Of a DNA stretch of 64,000 nt, positions 48,108 to 60,722 are shown in pieces. This DNA is from Helichrysum umbraculigerum (lineage: Eukaryota > Streptophyta > Magnoliopsida > Asterales > Asteraceae). Numbering within the stretch: the stretch's first letter is position 1; each line of letters begins with the position of its first letter. Both the position numbers and the translations under genes were made by a program. The notes beneath the pieces are model-generated. The model worked only from the letters and a program-made list of their open reading frames with translations. It was not told the DNA's origin and made no database searches. The DNA is taken from contig CATIUR010000005.1 in the NCBI GenBank assembly GCA_949592205.1, forward strand, positions 134,933,277-134,997,276. Reading direction: 5' to 3'.

Positions 48108-49613
48108 GTGTCTAAAAGTATATAAGTGAATTTACTATGTACTCTTCATTAAATGATAATGGAAATAGAAGGTGAAGTTTAAATGTTTAATGGTCTATGT
48201 GATGAAGATAATGTGTTTGCATGAGTATTTTTATATCTATTATAGATTATAGATAAAGATAGATAGATATAGATAGAAGATGATGTTATTTAATGCAAAA
48301 TGATGAGAGTAATAATAATATAATTAATCTTTTTTTTATTTAATCAACAAGTTATGAGAACTTTTTTAACCATTAGATAATTAATTGAGAAGGTTATTAA
48401 AATAGGTAAAATTTGTTATTGTGAAAGTTATGTACTTATGTTGTTGAGATTATACTACTCTCAAATGATATACTTAAATGATTAAAAAGGGTAGTGATTC
48501 TGGTACAATTTATATATCAAATAGACAGTTTTAGACAAAATCAAATTATCTTGTTCAACTATGAACAATTTGAGTTGAACGGTTACAATCGAACAATTTG
48601 GTTGTGTGACTCACAAACATAATGATTTATTATTGAACTGGTTTTTAATTAATACTTCGTATTACTTTAGCAGACGGTCAATAAATTTAATAAAAACTAA
48701 TTATGAAAGTTGATAATAACATTCCTAAACTGTCACTAAATATATATCTTAACCCGAATATTCAATATTTTTTTATTTAGTATATCAGAAGTTTTCTTTT
48801 GAGATGCGTTAAATTAGTTTTTAAAAAGAACATTTTGAGTCTAATAGATGTTTATGACATTTCTTATTTACATTTTTAAGAACTGCTAAAAATATTTTTC
48901 ATTAATTTAAACTCCTACATTTATCTGATAGATTTCCTGATAAATGTAATTATTAAATAAATAGTGTAAAAGAGTTCTTTATTTTTTCAATAAAGTTATA
49001 TAAGTTTGATATAATATTCATTTTAGATAACTAAATGCAATAATTTAGTTATGAATATAGGATATATACATAATCGTTAAAATCATTTTGTTTAAAATTT
49101 TGAGTATTTAATTTACTCGACCATTTTTTTTTTCTTTTATTACATATTGCTATATTAATTATAATTTTTTAATTGTATGTTTATGTAAATTGCATATACT
49201 TTACTTTCTATAAACTTTTAAACACCTAATTGATTAATGTGTTAGGTTTTAATTAATCGCTTAACTCGATATAACAATAAAATATAGTTTTGACGTGTTC
49301 TATTTGACCCCTAAGTATCATTTTCTTTGATCATTATCAATATTTTTTTAAAAGAACGACAGTTATGTTGATCCCAAGTTACACATTTAGCTTAATGTAC
49401 ATGAGTCACTAAATCGCAATTGTATGGGTATATATGAAGAACATATATATAAGACTAGTTCAGCAACCGGTTCGATTTTCAGAACTATAATTCTAATGTG
49501 ATTTTACAAATTAACAATCATTATTTTTACATTGATTTTATCATATTTAATCTGAAAAGGACTAACATATATAGTTAATATATATAGTAACCAAATACCT
49601 TAAGGCTCCGTTT
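48108..49613. other. AT-rich intergenic region
   Basis: No gene was found. A short TATC/GATA-like simple tract lies at 48235-48280. The only recognised structure is the dispersed repeat copy at about 49150-49350. Confidence 0.6.
49150..49350 (-). repeat. Fourth copy of the dispersed repeat of 2142-2950
   Basis: Read on the minus strand, this block runs through ATCAAAGAAAATGATA, ATATCGAGTTAAGCGATTAA, TAGGTGTTTAAAAGTTTAT and TATGCAATTTACATAAA. This is the same order as the copies near the left end of the window. Confidence 0.75.
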
Positions 49614-50324
49614 GGTTCGCAGAATGTTTTTGAAGGAATTGGAATCTGTCAAAGGAATTGGAATATGAAGGAATCGGAATGGAATTTAATTTTATTTTCA
49701 ATGTTGTTTGGTTGATAAATTTGTCAAAGGAATTGGAATGTTGATAATTGACAAATGACACTATTACCCTTTTAATCTTTCTTTGTTAAACGACTTTTTA
49801 TAAACATTATTTTAAACTCTTTTACGTTTTTAAAAACTTTTTTATGAAACTTATTTAGCAATGTTTTTTATCAAATTACTCAAAATTACTAGAGTATCAT
49901 TAAAATTATCTGGATAGTTGTTATATACATTACTCAATAAACATTCACATCACCACCACCGTACCAAACAATACGCAACACCAACTCAAAATAATAATAA
50001 TTATCTCAGCTTCAAACTTTTGGTTTAATGTTGTATACTTTATTCTTGAATAGTTTCTTTGAGATCTGGCCGTAAATACTTTCATCTAGACAGTCGAATA
50101 AACAAATCAAACATAAAAATCATTACAAGTCCGGTAACCCAATAAGGAAGAAAGCTTGACGGAGACGAAGACTAAAATAAGGAAGAAAGCTTGAGCCAAT
50201 AAGGAAGAAAGCGGTATGACGGAGACGGTAACATTGGATGTAGTGTTATGTGACGGCGGTCTGACGAAGACGATGACGACAAAAGTCCGATAACCCAATA
50301 AGGAAGAAAGCTTGAGCCCATCGC

Positions 50325-50562
50325 TAGGCCTGTAAACGAACCGAACGAACACGAACGGAGTCTGTTCGTGTTCGTTCATTAAGGTTTTGACGAACAAACA
50401 AACGAAGACGAACGGATAAGCGAACGAATTTTGTTGTTCATGTTCGTTCACTAAGAAAATTTGTTTGTTCACGAACACAAATTAACGTACACGAACAGAC
50501 ACATAATTTAATGCTATTATTCGTTAATACCTTAAACGAACCTCAACAAAAATTAAACGAAC

Positions 50563-50647
<85 letters not shown>

Positions 50648-51148
50648 ACTTGAAACTTTGCAATGCATATTCAACATTACAAAACGATCACAATATGAAA
50701 ATAAACTTCTTTGCTTAGTCCGATCGTAGGTAAGAGCAGCAGATCTGGAATTAGTGGGAGTGTGTTTGGAGTTGAGGGAAATATGAGTGGGAAATGTGAG
50801 GTAAAAATATCTAGATGTTTAATATTATTAAATGAAAATATCTAAATATTTAATAATATTATATTTAGAATTTAGCTTAAATCAAAATAAGATATACAAA
50901 TATGTATTACTTTAATTAAACTATTAGTTAATAAACGAACATTTAACCGAACGTTCACGAACATGTTATCGAACGTTCACAAACATAAATGAACGAACAA
51001 GACCTGTGTTCATGTTCGTTCATATAATTAAACGAACGTAAAAATTTGTTCATGTTCGTTCATATAACGAAACGAACGAACATAAACGCACTTCCCGCCG
51101 AACGGTTCGCGAATAGTTCGCCGAACGTTCAGTTCGCTTACAGGCCTA
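50325..51148. mobile_element. hAT non-autonomous element nested in a PIF/Harbinger element
   Basis: The ends are TAGGCCTGTAAACGAAC and its near-complement (TTCGCTTACAGGCCTA). An exact 8-bp duplication CCCATCGC flanks it (50317-50324 and 51149-51156), diagnostic of hAT. Subterminal regions hold many inverted GAACGAACA/TGTTCGTTC motifs, likely transposase sites. There is no transposase gene. Confidence 0.93.
50564..50642. repeat. (AT)n microsatellite
   Basis: A TA/AT run of about 79 bases inside the hAT element. Confidence 0.98.
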
Positions 51149-51837
51149 CCCATCGCTGATGAGATCAAATGGAACGAACATGATGTGAGTCAGGTTGCAA
51201 ACAAAATGTTTTAGGGAGTTTTTGGTTTTCAATTTGATGAAATTGATTGGAAATGTTGGACGGAGAGGGGGAACTCATAAAAGTTTCAATTTGGGTATAT
51301 TTGTCTAAATGTCAAATTCCAAGGAAATCTTAACTTTCATCTCATATTGGGAAGGAATCTTGAATTCATTTGAGTAAAGGATTTCAATGGAATTCATAAC
51401 ATTCCAATTCCTTCATTTTTTCAACCAAACAAAAAGGATAATGGAATTCACTTTCCAATTCCTTCAAATTCCTAGCAAATCCGTGAACCAAACATGGCCT
51501 AAGTAAAAGGAGGGATATGAATTGTAAATATGAAACATTCTAGATAACATGTATTGATAGTCGAATCTTGAGACAATCTTGAGACACAATATAGAGCATA
51601 AGATTTGTGTTCTTTTTTAGCTTCATATTGGATGAATTAGCTTCATATGTTAACTAGAACTACAACCTCTTATATATGATGTAATTAACTTCCATATATG
51701 AATTTCCTCTTACTTCTCTAAATCTAATTATATTATGATTCATCCAAATGATTGAAATATTATTATGATAGCTGGAAAATTTATTTTATGCTTGGAATTA
51801 TTGTAACATAGTAATTTCTTATAGTTAATATTGTTTA

Positions 51838-52988
51838 GAGTTAATTACGCCGTTCATCCTTATGGTTTAGCTAAAATTACTGATTTAGTCCTTTTAACTT
51901 TTTAATTACGTCGTTTATCCTTACTTTTCATATTTGTTGCCCCGTTAGTCCTTTACATGGATGGACGTTTATTGTTACCGTCAACCCTTGCATGTGCCAA
52001 TCATGTGAGGGTACTTTGGTCACTTCCCCTCCCCTTTCTTATAAGTAATAGCTATTAAATACATGGTTCTTTCCATATTTTTTTGTTCTTCTTCTAAAAT
52101 TTCTCTACTATTTATTTTCACTCACGAATTTTGAAGCCAAGTTCAAGAATGGCGATATACTGGTGTGGGAGTTAAGGAATCATACGAAATTATTATTGAG
52201 AAGAAAATTTGTAACAAAACATATTGAATATGAAACCCAGTAATATGAAATCAAATCGGATACCCAAACCTTAACACCTTATCACCACCCCCGCAGGTGT
52301 CTGCGGCTGTCTTCCTCATCACCACCATCGTACACTGCCGACTTCCTCACTACCACCAGCGTAAGCCGCCGGCTTCCTCCTCACAACCGCCGTTTGCCAC
52401 AACTTCATCCATCTGATTTAATTTTGTCCTCCAAGATTTGTGAGTTGAAAAAGATTAAATTAGTTTGAGAAATTATTTTGTAATCGATTTTGCGGAAATT
52501 GATGTATATACATACATACATATATAGGTTGAACAATAATTGATTTTGAAAAGTCTAAATTGGATTTTTTTTATTACTATTATTTTTTTTTTTTTTGGTT
52601 TGAACGAATAAATTGGATTTTGTTTGTTTGGGATAATTACTTAACCAAGAGGTATAGTAAATTCAAAGAAACGACATTTCATATGACGATTTTGATATGG
52701 GTTTCAAGATTGGGTGGATTTGTTTAATGAAATGCAGTTGTTTGTTGTGAAGTGGGTGGATCTACAGTGGAAGAGATAACAAAACGATAGCAAATGTAAA
52801 ATGACGATAATACCCTCACAAGTTAAGCATGTGACTAGACTTAACGGATATTATTAACGGGTGTTAGTGTAAAGGACCATCCACGTAACAAGTTTTAAAA
52901 AGAAAGGATGATCGACTTAATTAAAAAGTTAAAATGATTAAACCAGTAATTTTGACTAAACCATAAGGACGAACGGCGTAATTAACTC
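51838..52988. mobile_element. Non-autonomous MULE
   Basis: Inverted termini of about 130 bp start GAGTTAATTACGCCGTTCAT. An exact 9-bp duplication TATTGTTTA flanks them (51829-51837 and 52989-52997). The interior (52270-52420) is a short GC-rich CCACC/GCCGCC segment, as in the MULE at 21829. No transposase is present. Confidence 0.93.
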
Positions 52989-53362
52989 TATTGTTTATTA
53001 AAAATGTACTTTTACTAATTTTACCGCAACATTCGGTTTTGAAGTGTATGTATTGTACACATATACGGTAGTTATAACAAATAAATTCTTTTAGTAAAAT
53101 AGGTGAAACACGTTTAGCAATTGAGGTGACACAAGTTTTTCTTTTACCCGCGCGTTATGGCTGATATAAAAAAATTAATAAAACTACTTGTCATTTATGT
53201 CTTAAAAGTTTTAGTATTAGACTATATATGGACATTATAAATCTAATACGTAGAGTTTGTAAACCAGATGTTCAAATAATAAAGTTTGAAAAAGAATAAT
53301 AATCTCATCCGACAATCGTATATGATACTTTCAATAATAATCAAGTTACTTGTAACCTTACA

Positions 53363-53885
53363 TACTTTCATTAAGTATTCGATTCAAGTCTCCTATTGAT
53401 CTATTTACGCATTTAGTATTATGAATTAGACATATATAAAGTGTTAACGGTTAACTACTTAAATCTTCTAAATGATATTTAAAAAATGCATTAAATTCTT
53501 ATACTTTAGTTTTGTGGAGACATAATTTAGAGTAAGCATGTGAAAAATGAAACCCACATTTTTATAGTTAATGTCTTTACTCTTTTAATGAAAAGGAAAT
53601 AATAGGTGGAAAACTTTGGTTGATCATATACTATTACGTATATGTACTTTCATTAAGTAATTGATTTAAGTTTTGACTATCTATTGATGCATTATTTAAG
53701 TATTTGTAAGTTAGACATATAAACCTTTAGTGGTTTAACTAATTAACTATATACTAATTAACTTTTTTAAATAATATTTAAAATAAAATGTGGACTTTAT
53801 TTTTTGGAGATATAATAGAGTATGAATGTGAAAAAATTGAAACTCACTTATTATATTTAATGGCTTTAGTTTATAGAAAAAGAAA
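53363..53885. repeat. Diverged tandem duplication, ~280-bp period
   Basis: TACTTTCATTAAGTA..GATTYAAGT, GACATAT.., GTTAACTA.. and ..GTGGAGA/TTGGAGATATAAT.. occur in the same order at about 53363-53600 and 53645-53885. It is non-coding. Confidence 0.65.
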
Positions 53886-53945
53886 AACTAAAAATACAAA
53901 GTTGATAAGCTTTATCGTTAAGAGCCCGCTCCCTAATTATTTTTT

Positions 53946-54409
53946 GGGTTAATGGTGCAGATCGGGTATGAACTTATCACTTTTTACCGAGTTAGGGTAT
54001 GAACCTAATTTATTATACAGGTCGGTAACAAACTTTCAAATTATGTTTCGAGTTAGGGAACGAACTTTTTTTCACCTAACTCGAAAAGTTCGTTACCTAA
54101 CTCGAAACATAATTTGAAAGTTCGAATTCGTTACCTAACTCGAAACATAATTTGAAAGTTCGTTACCGAGCTCGAAACATAATTTGAAATGAAAAAAAAG
54201 TTTGTTACCTACTCGAAACATAATTTGAAAGTTTGTTACCGACATGTGTAATAAATTGGGTCCATACCCTAACTCGGCAAAAAGAAAAAAGTTTGTTCCC
54301 CAACTCGAAACATAATTTGAAAGTTTGTTACCGACCTGTGTAATAAATTGGGTTCATACCCTAACTCGGCAAAAGTGATAAGTTCATACCCGATCTGCGC
54401 CATTAACCC
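53946..54409. mobile_element. Short MULE with internal tandem array (464 bp)
   Basis: Inverted termini of about 120 bp start GGGTTAATGGTGCAGATCGG (right arm GGGTTAATGGCGCAG). An exact 9-bp duplication TTATTTTTT flanks them (53937-53945 and 54410-54418). Between the arms lie about five copies of a ~32-bp unit, CTCGAAACATAATTTGAAAG plus TTCGTTACC. Confidence 0.9.
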
Positions 54410-54418
54410 TTATTTTTT

Positions 54419-55625
54419 CGAAAGAAGAAAAGAGAAGCGGAAAGAATAAAAAAATACATTGTGTTCCCGAGTTTTGTTTATGGAAAGAAGAGAAGAGAAG
54501 AGAAGCAGAAGGAGGATTCAACCTTTTTTTTCTTTCCAACCCTTCTCTCCAAATTGGGAAGATTTGGAAAGATGAAAAATTATACAAGCTATAAAATGTC
54601 ACTTTATTCCATCTCTCTCTAACTCGGGAACACAAAAATATAAGTTTCAGTTCTTTACTTTCCAACTCGGGAACACAAAAATGTTTTTCATCTTCTTTTC
54701 TTTTCTATCATTTTATATTATTCTTTTCTTTCGAACAAAATCTCCGGAGCAGGCCCTAAATACTAAAGAAAGAAAGAAAAAAAAGGAAGAAAAAATATTC
54801 CTAATCTATTCACATTTACCTAATAGATGTAATGTGCTTTGGATTGTCTCTACTTGTAATAAAGAGTGTTGAAGCAACCGAGTCTTCTTGTATTATTTAC
54901 CGATTTAAAACTTTATTCACATGGATTCTACTAATTTTCTCTTCCTAAAATTTTCAAGTAAATTTATATGTCTACCAATATTATCATTAGGCCTAAATCA
55001 AAGTATCAAACATACAATTTAAGTCTTTTAATCATTTTTCCTTTTATAAACCTTAATTTAATACGAAAGACACATCAACGTTGATCGATATACCTATAGT
55101 GATAATGGAATTACGGAGTACTTTTTACAAGTAAAAACGAGACTGCCATGAATTCAACGAAGAAACCAAATTGTTGAAAAACAAAATGAATAGAAATTCG
55201 GTTCAGTTCAGTTCGATTCGATTATGATTAATTTGTAACAAATCTGTACCATGAAAGAAAAAAGGTTGTATTATATCAAACGCAACCATCCAAATGTAAA
55301 CCTTTAAAAAGCCTTGCAGTATATATTGGTTTACGAGTCGTTTGAAACTGCTATACGTGGTAATTTAAACAATTGTCCATTTATTTAAATGCATCGATTA
55401 TGAGATTCGTTAATAAAAGTCAGAAACGAGAACCTTTCAAATTTAGATTGCTGTATATTTTAATAATAATGATTTCTGATTCTGATAATGACAATTTAAA
55501 AATATACATTAGTTGTTGTACCATTCTTGTAATTAAATATTCTCAAGATGGTTGAAAATACATTATTAGTGTATAATATATACATTCCACACCTTTAATA
55601 AGGTTTGTTAAATATTTATTAACAA
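54419..55625. other. AT-rich intergenic region
   Basis: No gene is supported. GAAGAGAAGAGAAG and AGAAAGAAAGAAAAAAAAGG simple stretches occur at 54485-54510 and 54765-54795. Confidence 0.6.
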
Positions 55626-55630
55626 CATTC

Positions 55631-55960
55631 TGATACGATCCATATTAATTATTAGGAAACTATAATAAGTTCTATTATTTAGTATTCTTAATTAGGGATA
55701 AGATTATTAGGAAAATATTATTAGTATCTAGTTTAATTAGGTAAGTCTTAAGGAACAAGTTAGCTAGAATCTATATATAGGGCTTTATGGCTGTAATATG
55801 ATTATGCTGAATATTGATAAGGGATTTGAATATCATCGGAGTGTTAGTTTACCTCTCGAAAGTAAACTGTGGGAGAGTTGATCGATCTCTCAAATATAGA
55901 TTATTCTATTTTAAATGTTTCTGTTAGTTTTATCACGATACTAGCACTTGGTTCGTATCA
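55631..55960. mobile_element. Solo LTR (330 bp), probably Ty1/copia
   Basis: It starts TGATACGA and ends TCGTATCA, an exact 8-bp terminal inverted repeat of TG..CA type. It is flanked by a perfect 5-bp duplication CATTC (55626-55630 and 55961-55965). A TATA-like CTATATATAGGGC lies at 55770-55783, as expected for an LTR promoter in the + orientation. The short length suggests copia rather than Gypsy. The interior was probably lost by LTR-LTR recombination. Confidence 0.9.
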
Positions 55961-55965
55961 CATTC

Positions 55966-56753
55966 TTTTTTAAGTACGCACACTTTGACCAATTAGCTCG
56001 TAGGAGGTAAATCATCGTCGACTACCATTTTATAGTTTTAAGTTTAGTTATGGGCTCAAGGCCCATATATACAAGGTAGTCAACAATCGACATGCATGCA
56101 AGATGGATATAACACATTAACACTTAACAGATAAATTTTGTAGGTTAATATATCATTTTGAACTTGCTACTCGCGTCATTGTGTACATACATTTTGTCTT
56201 CGAAAAACATTTTAATTTATTAATCGTATACCTAATGCCAAAGCTACCGATTAAATGTTTTTGTTTAAGTTCCGTTAACAATGTTACATAACTCATTTCA
56301 TAACGATAGGATAAGAAATACTCAAAATATACATTATTATATATACACTATGGTTTGTAAGTGGCTTTTCCAAAAAATAAATAGAGAAACAATGGTTGGT
56401 AAGTGAGCTAAAACATAGTTCCTTTGAATGTTTAGGCAAGTTGTACATCTCACTGGTATGAATAATCGTATCACTTTATAACCTGCTCGAAATACACGAC
56501 GACCATGCAAGTGATTTAAAAATGTACAGATTATAAACATTACTAACGTTATTAAAAGATGGTCACTGCCACTGCCACCAACTCAGTCGTCGGCTCATCG
56601 CAACTCTCTGCTAATCATCACTCGATTAACAATTAACGATTTGTAAGCGTAGAGATAATTAAGAGTTTGTTATTATGTTACGTATTATTTGTAGAATATA
56701 TTCCTGCAAAAGAAATGAGATCAGTATTCATTTTGAAACAAGATCAAATTATC
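55966..56753. other. Intergenic region
   Basis: No gene or mobile element was recognised. Confidence 0.6.
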
Positions 56754-57105
56754 TTAGGGCTCGTTTGGTAGGGAGAAATTCTGAGAAATGAAATGATGCT
56801 GAAAAATGAAATGTAGAGAAATGAAATTGGCTGAGAAATGTAATGGATTCCTTTGTTTGGTAACAGCGGAGAAATTGATTAGAGAAATGAACAAATAATC
56901 AATTCCTTTGTTTGGTAGGACATAATGGAGAAATAAAAATCACATTTAGTTACTTTGTGATATTATTAAGTTTATAAACAAAGTAAAAGATACATGTAAA
57001 TTTGACACACGAGTACAATATCTTTTACGAACCTTTCGTTAAAACTTCCTTATTACACAAATAAAAGCACCTTTCTAAAACAAAATTTTGATGAATTACT
57101 CCATA

Positions 57106-58673
57106 TCTTAAATTATATATAAGAATCACCTTTGTGACATCATCAATCAAAATTAAAATTCAATTGACCAATCATAACTCATTATTTATTATATTCTTTT
57201 TAAAAAAATAAAACAAAAATTATCCACCATCAAATACACCGGTTATTTTATCATCCCCAAATACTTAATTGTATTATAATCTTTTTCAAAGTCCTACGAA
57301 TTAAATAAAGTGTTTTAACAAGAGTTCTAATTTTTCTGGGATTGATCGAGAGATTATGTAGGTATATGAGTTTGCTAGGACTCTAAATTGCCATTAACTT
57401 TATGTTTTATTTAATTCAAATTTAAATTATTATATTCTATCATTATATTATCTTATAAATTGTTACCCTTATAAAGAAAGAAGAAAGCAAAGACTATATA
57501 TATTTGAAAGGATATGTCATACGTTAGAATTATAAATTAATTTTTCTCACTTTCTTATTTTCATAATTTTTGGTTCATTATTACCTTAATGATAATATGT
57601 ATTTGACAACATAATAAGAGATAATTCATTTATGTTATTAGTATAAATTAGTTTAATCAAGATAAGAAAAAAACATGATTATGATGTTTCATTGAGGTTG
57701 TTCTTGACACTACACTTTTATCTTAGGGGTAGTTGGATGTGCATTTGAAAAGTATTTTTAGAAATTAATAAACAAAATGGTTAATAATGGTTTAATCTTT
57801 AAAGTTTCATTTTTTTTTTCATAATAATCACTCAAATTTTTTTCTCTTGATTTAATCTTTAAAGTTTGCATTGACTTATTGGTTTTACCTTTTTAACCCT
57901 TCAAAGGGTTAAACTATTAAATTTTTGAAAGTTAGATGATTAAACTATAATATATTAAAAGGGCAAAATCATTATAAAAGATAATTTTTAGGAATTAAAC
58001 CATCAAATTTTTGAAGTATAAGATCCTTGAATTATTAAACCACCAAAATTTTGAAACTTGAATGATTAAATAATTATAAAAAAAATTGAGTGACTAAAAC
58101 GAAAAAATAGTAAAGCTTCGAATATTAAATTATTCTCACCATTGTTCCACGTAAGTAAGTAGAGTAATTTTTAAAAGAGCTTTAACCATTCTAACTTAAA
58201 ATTTTGTTTTACTATTATGAGCAATTTTGCATTTTATATTTGTTCCTGTGTCATTTGTTATATGCAAGTCCATAGAGGTAGTTTATAACTGCTGCTTTGT
58301 ATTTATAGCTTTATTGTTTATGATTGATAGCTTATTTTAGTATTTAACCTTCTTATACTTTTAATTTGTTCATGTATACTTATATTATTTTTATTTTCTA
58401 AAATTATATGTTGTTTGACTTATTTTGAGTGTTTCAGTTACAAATGTAATGTCTAGACAATTAAAATTCGTAGACAAAAATTAAAAATGTAAATCAAATA
58501 CAGATTCAACGAGCTACATAAAGTAGAGTTAAGGCATCATCAATCAAAATCAAATTTAATTAAAATAAAATTAATCAATTAAGTCCTTTTTACTTCGATT
58601 AAACTAAAACTTATAATCTCTATTTTAATTATGGAATCAACACCCCGTGTGTATACACGGGTTTAAGATCTAG
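57106..58673 (+). mobile_element. Candidate Helitron nested in the PIF/Harbinger element
   Basis: The 3' end has a 7-bp hairpin CCCGTGT (58644-58650) / ACACGGG (58655-58661), then TTTAAGAT, CTAG (58670-58673) and T. The proposed 5' end is A|TCTTAAATTATATATAAG at 57106. The motif CATCATCAATCAAAATYAAA occurs near both ends. It is non-coding. The 3' end is well supported; the 5' end is a guess. Confidence 0.55.
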
Positions 58674-59024
58674 TATATATATATATGACACGTTGAACTA
58701 TGAAGTCTATAAAATCAAGTGTATAAAATTAAAACTATAGAACAAACATAGCATCAAAGTTTCAAAAGCATTTACAAAGGATAAAGATAGTCATTTTATA
58801 CTCTAGAAATTTGTTAAACTACATCCAGATCCATTACTAAGATCAGCACCTACACTTTTGCTACTATCCACCATCACATTAGAATCATCCAACAACTATA
58901 TCCTTTGATTCCACGGCTACCCTATATCAACATAAACAAGCTAACAGTTAGAATTTATACCATCAATATACTCAACATCAGTAATCAGTAAAACATAAAT
59001 GAAAAAGAAACTAACCAGCAATGA

Positions 59025-59190
59025 ACCTTTGCACCACCAAAAACATACTTGTCCAACTAGCAGCTCTATTGCCCACAACTAAGCAGCAACAAACCTTTGC
59101 ACCACCAAAAACATACTTGTCCAACTAGCAGCTCTATTACCTACAACTAAGCAGCAACAAACCTTTGTACCACCAAAACCATACTTGTCC
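59025..59190. repeat. 68-bp tandem repeat, ~2.4 copies
   Basis: Units starting ACCTTTGCACCACCAAAAAC begin at 59025, 59093 and 59161, nearly identical between copies. Confidence 0.92.
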
Positions 59191-59314
59191 CACGTTCAAA
59201 ATCTCATAACAGAGCAGCTGAGTTTGAAATTTGTGAGACCTTCATACCACCCAAAACACTTTCCTACAATCCAAAAGAAGCTAATATGTAAGACTGATAT
59301 AAAAAGGTACTATA

Positions 59315-59440
59315 TCAATTGTTACGTCTTGCATTCCTCTCATTAAACATGTCATTGGCAAGACCATCTCTATGATCACTACATACTTGTGAAGTTTCAA
59401 TGGTACTAATAACATCATCATGCTCAATCCAAGGAACGTT
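59315..59440 (-). pseudogene. Possible PIF/Harbinger transposase C-terminal remnant
   Basis: A minus-strand frame of 41 codons contains DHRDGLANDMFNERNARRNN and ends in a stop. The R-D-x-L-A-x-x-M-F pattern resembles the extreme C-terminus of plant Harbinger transposases, and the location inside a Harbinger-type element fits. The DDE core is missing. Homology was judged by eye only. Confidence 0.4.
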
Positions 59441-59543
59441 TCATTGATATGTAACATACCACGTGGTACTTTAAGACCGTGTGGCCGACTAATAGCACCA
59501 TCGTCCACATATTGACACGTTTACTGTTAAAATTCATTAGATA

Positions 59544-59705
59544 TTAACTACGAATACTTCTAGACTCGATCATATCATTAATGAACATAATACCCAACGA
59601 AAACCAACTAACCATATTTGCGATCAAGTGTAAAGTTCCTATGGTAGCCGTCGTAGCAACAATCATTCTCCGTTTTCTTTCTTGAGCAAGTGGTGATCTT
59701 GTCAT
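59544..59705 (-). pseudogene. Possible PIF/Harbinger transposase N-terminal remnant (53 aa)
   Basis: A minus-strand frame starts MTRSPLAQERKRRMIVATTA and continues with a hydrophobic stretch to a stop. A basic RKRRR-x-hydrophobic start is common in plant Harbinger transposases. With the fragment at 59315-59440 it would make the two ends of a transposase gene whose catalytic middle has been deleted. Confidence 0.4.
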
Positions 59706-60722
59706 CTACTTAACATATAAATCAAATAAATTGATCGATCAGAATTTGACAAGAAACATAGGTTTATACCTTTAAATCAATCTAATTCCAATTTGCAAAC
59801 TAGTAAATCTGTTTAAATTCATCCAACATTAAAAGTAACAAACCATTTGAAACAGGTAGCTTTGTTTGCTTTTAGTTTCTACACATATATAGCTTATAAT
59901 GATCATACACTTTTCTTGCAATTTAATTAAACTGAACAAGTGCAATAGATTGAACCTCGTAATGCTATCTATGATAGCAAGAACACAAAACTATTTTTTA
60001 CAAATAAAAAACACATAGCTATTTTCACATTTGGAGATTTCAATCAATAGTTTAAGATTTCATTTAAATGTTGATGAATAAAAACTAAAGACATCATACA
60101 CATTCACAACTAATCAAACCAATCATCATCATGTCTAGAACAAGTAATGGTTACTTTTCATCTTTTATTTTCGGAACATGATTCTTCTATATTTCACCAA
60201 AAATAATTCTTCTTTTTTTTTTTGGGTAAAGCAAAAATAATTCTTGAAGATGGCACCAAAACGATTATCACCTAAAATCCCCCCAAAAAATCAAACACGA
60301 ACAGAGCAGGGGAGGAAGAAGAAGACTCACCGTTATCGGAAACAAGAAATTGTTGTAGGAGAGGCCGGAGTAGTGGGAGATGTCGGAGCAGAGAGAAATC
60401 GCCCAAATCGCCAGACGCTAGGGTTTATGAAGATTATGTAAATCATGTGCCATACACGTGATATTTTGAATTTATACCCCTATCTTTTTTAATTATCCTT
60501 TTCTCATTAAAGGGAACACGGAGAAAACACGGAGAAATGTAGCTTGCAAATTTTGGTTTCTTTCAATTTCTCTTTAAATTGGATGGAAATCAAATTACAA
60601 AGGATCACATTTCTTGGGAAATATCAACTCTCCGCTTTTTAATTTCTTGGACCTACCAAACGCAGGAAATCTCTCAATTTTCATTTCTCCGCCCTTAACT
60701 CTCCCTACCAAACGCATCATTA

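Larger units (their letters stand above)
49614..51499. mobile_element. PIF/Harbinger-like element hosting a nested hAT
   Basis: The termini GGCTCCGTTTGGTTC and GAACCAAACATGGCC are imperfect inverted repeats that extend about 100 bp inward through GAAGGAATTGGAAT motifs. The 3-bp duplication TAA flanks the element (49611-49613 and 51500-51502). An AATAAGGAAGAAAGCTTGAGCC motif occurs two to three times at 50136-50318. No transposase is seen. The hAT element 50325-51148 sits inside. Confidence 0.82.
56757..60719. mobile_element. PIF/Harbinger element with decayed transposase
   Basis: The inverted ends GGGCTCGTTTGGTAGGGAGA and TCCCTACCAAACGCATCA are related and extend inward about 190 bp (GAGAAATGAAAT.. 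versus ..ATTTCATTTCTCC-type sequence). The 3-bp duplication TTA lies at 56754-56756 and 60720-60722. Minus-strand coding remnants at 59315-59440 and 59544-59705 may be the ends of a transposase. A Helitron-like insertion (57106-58673) lies in the left part. Confidence 0.75.

Noticed and set aside
50511..50729. Frame encoding a long Ile-Tyr repeat
   Set aside because: It is a translation of an AT microsatellite.
53132..53160. Helitron 3' end near ACCCGCGCGTTATGG
   Set aside because: No clear hairpin and no CTRR followed by T at the right distance.
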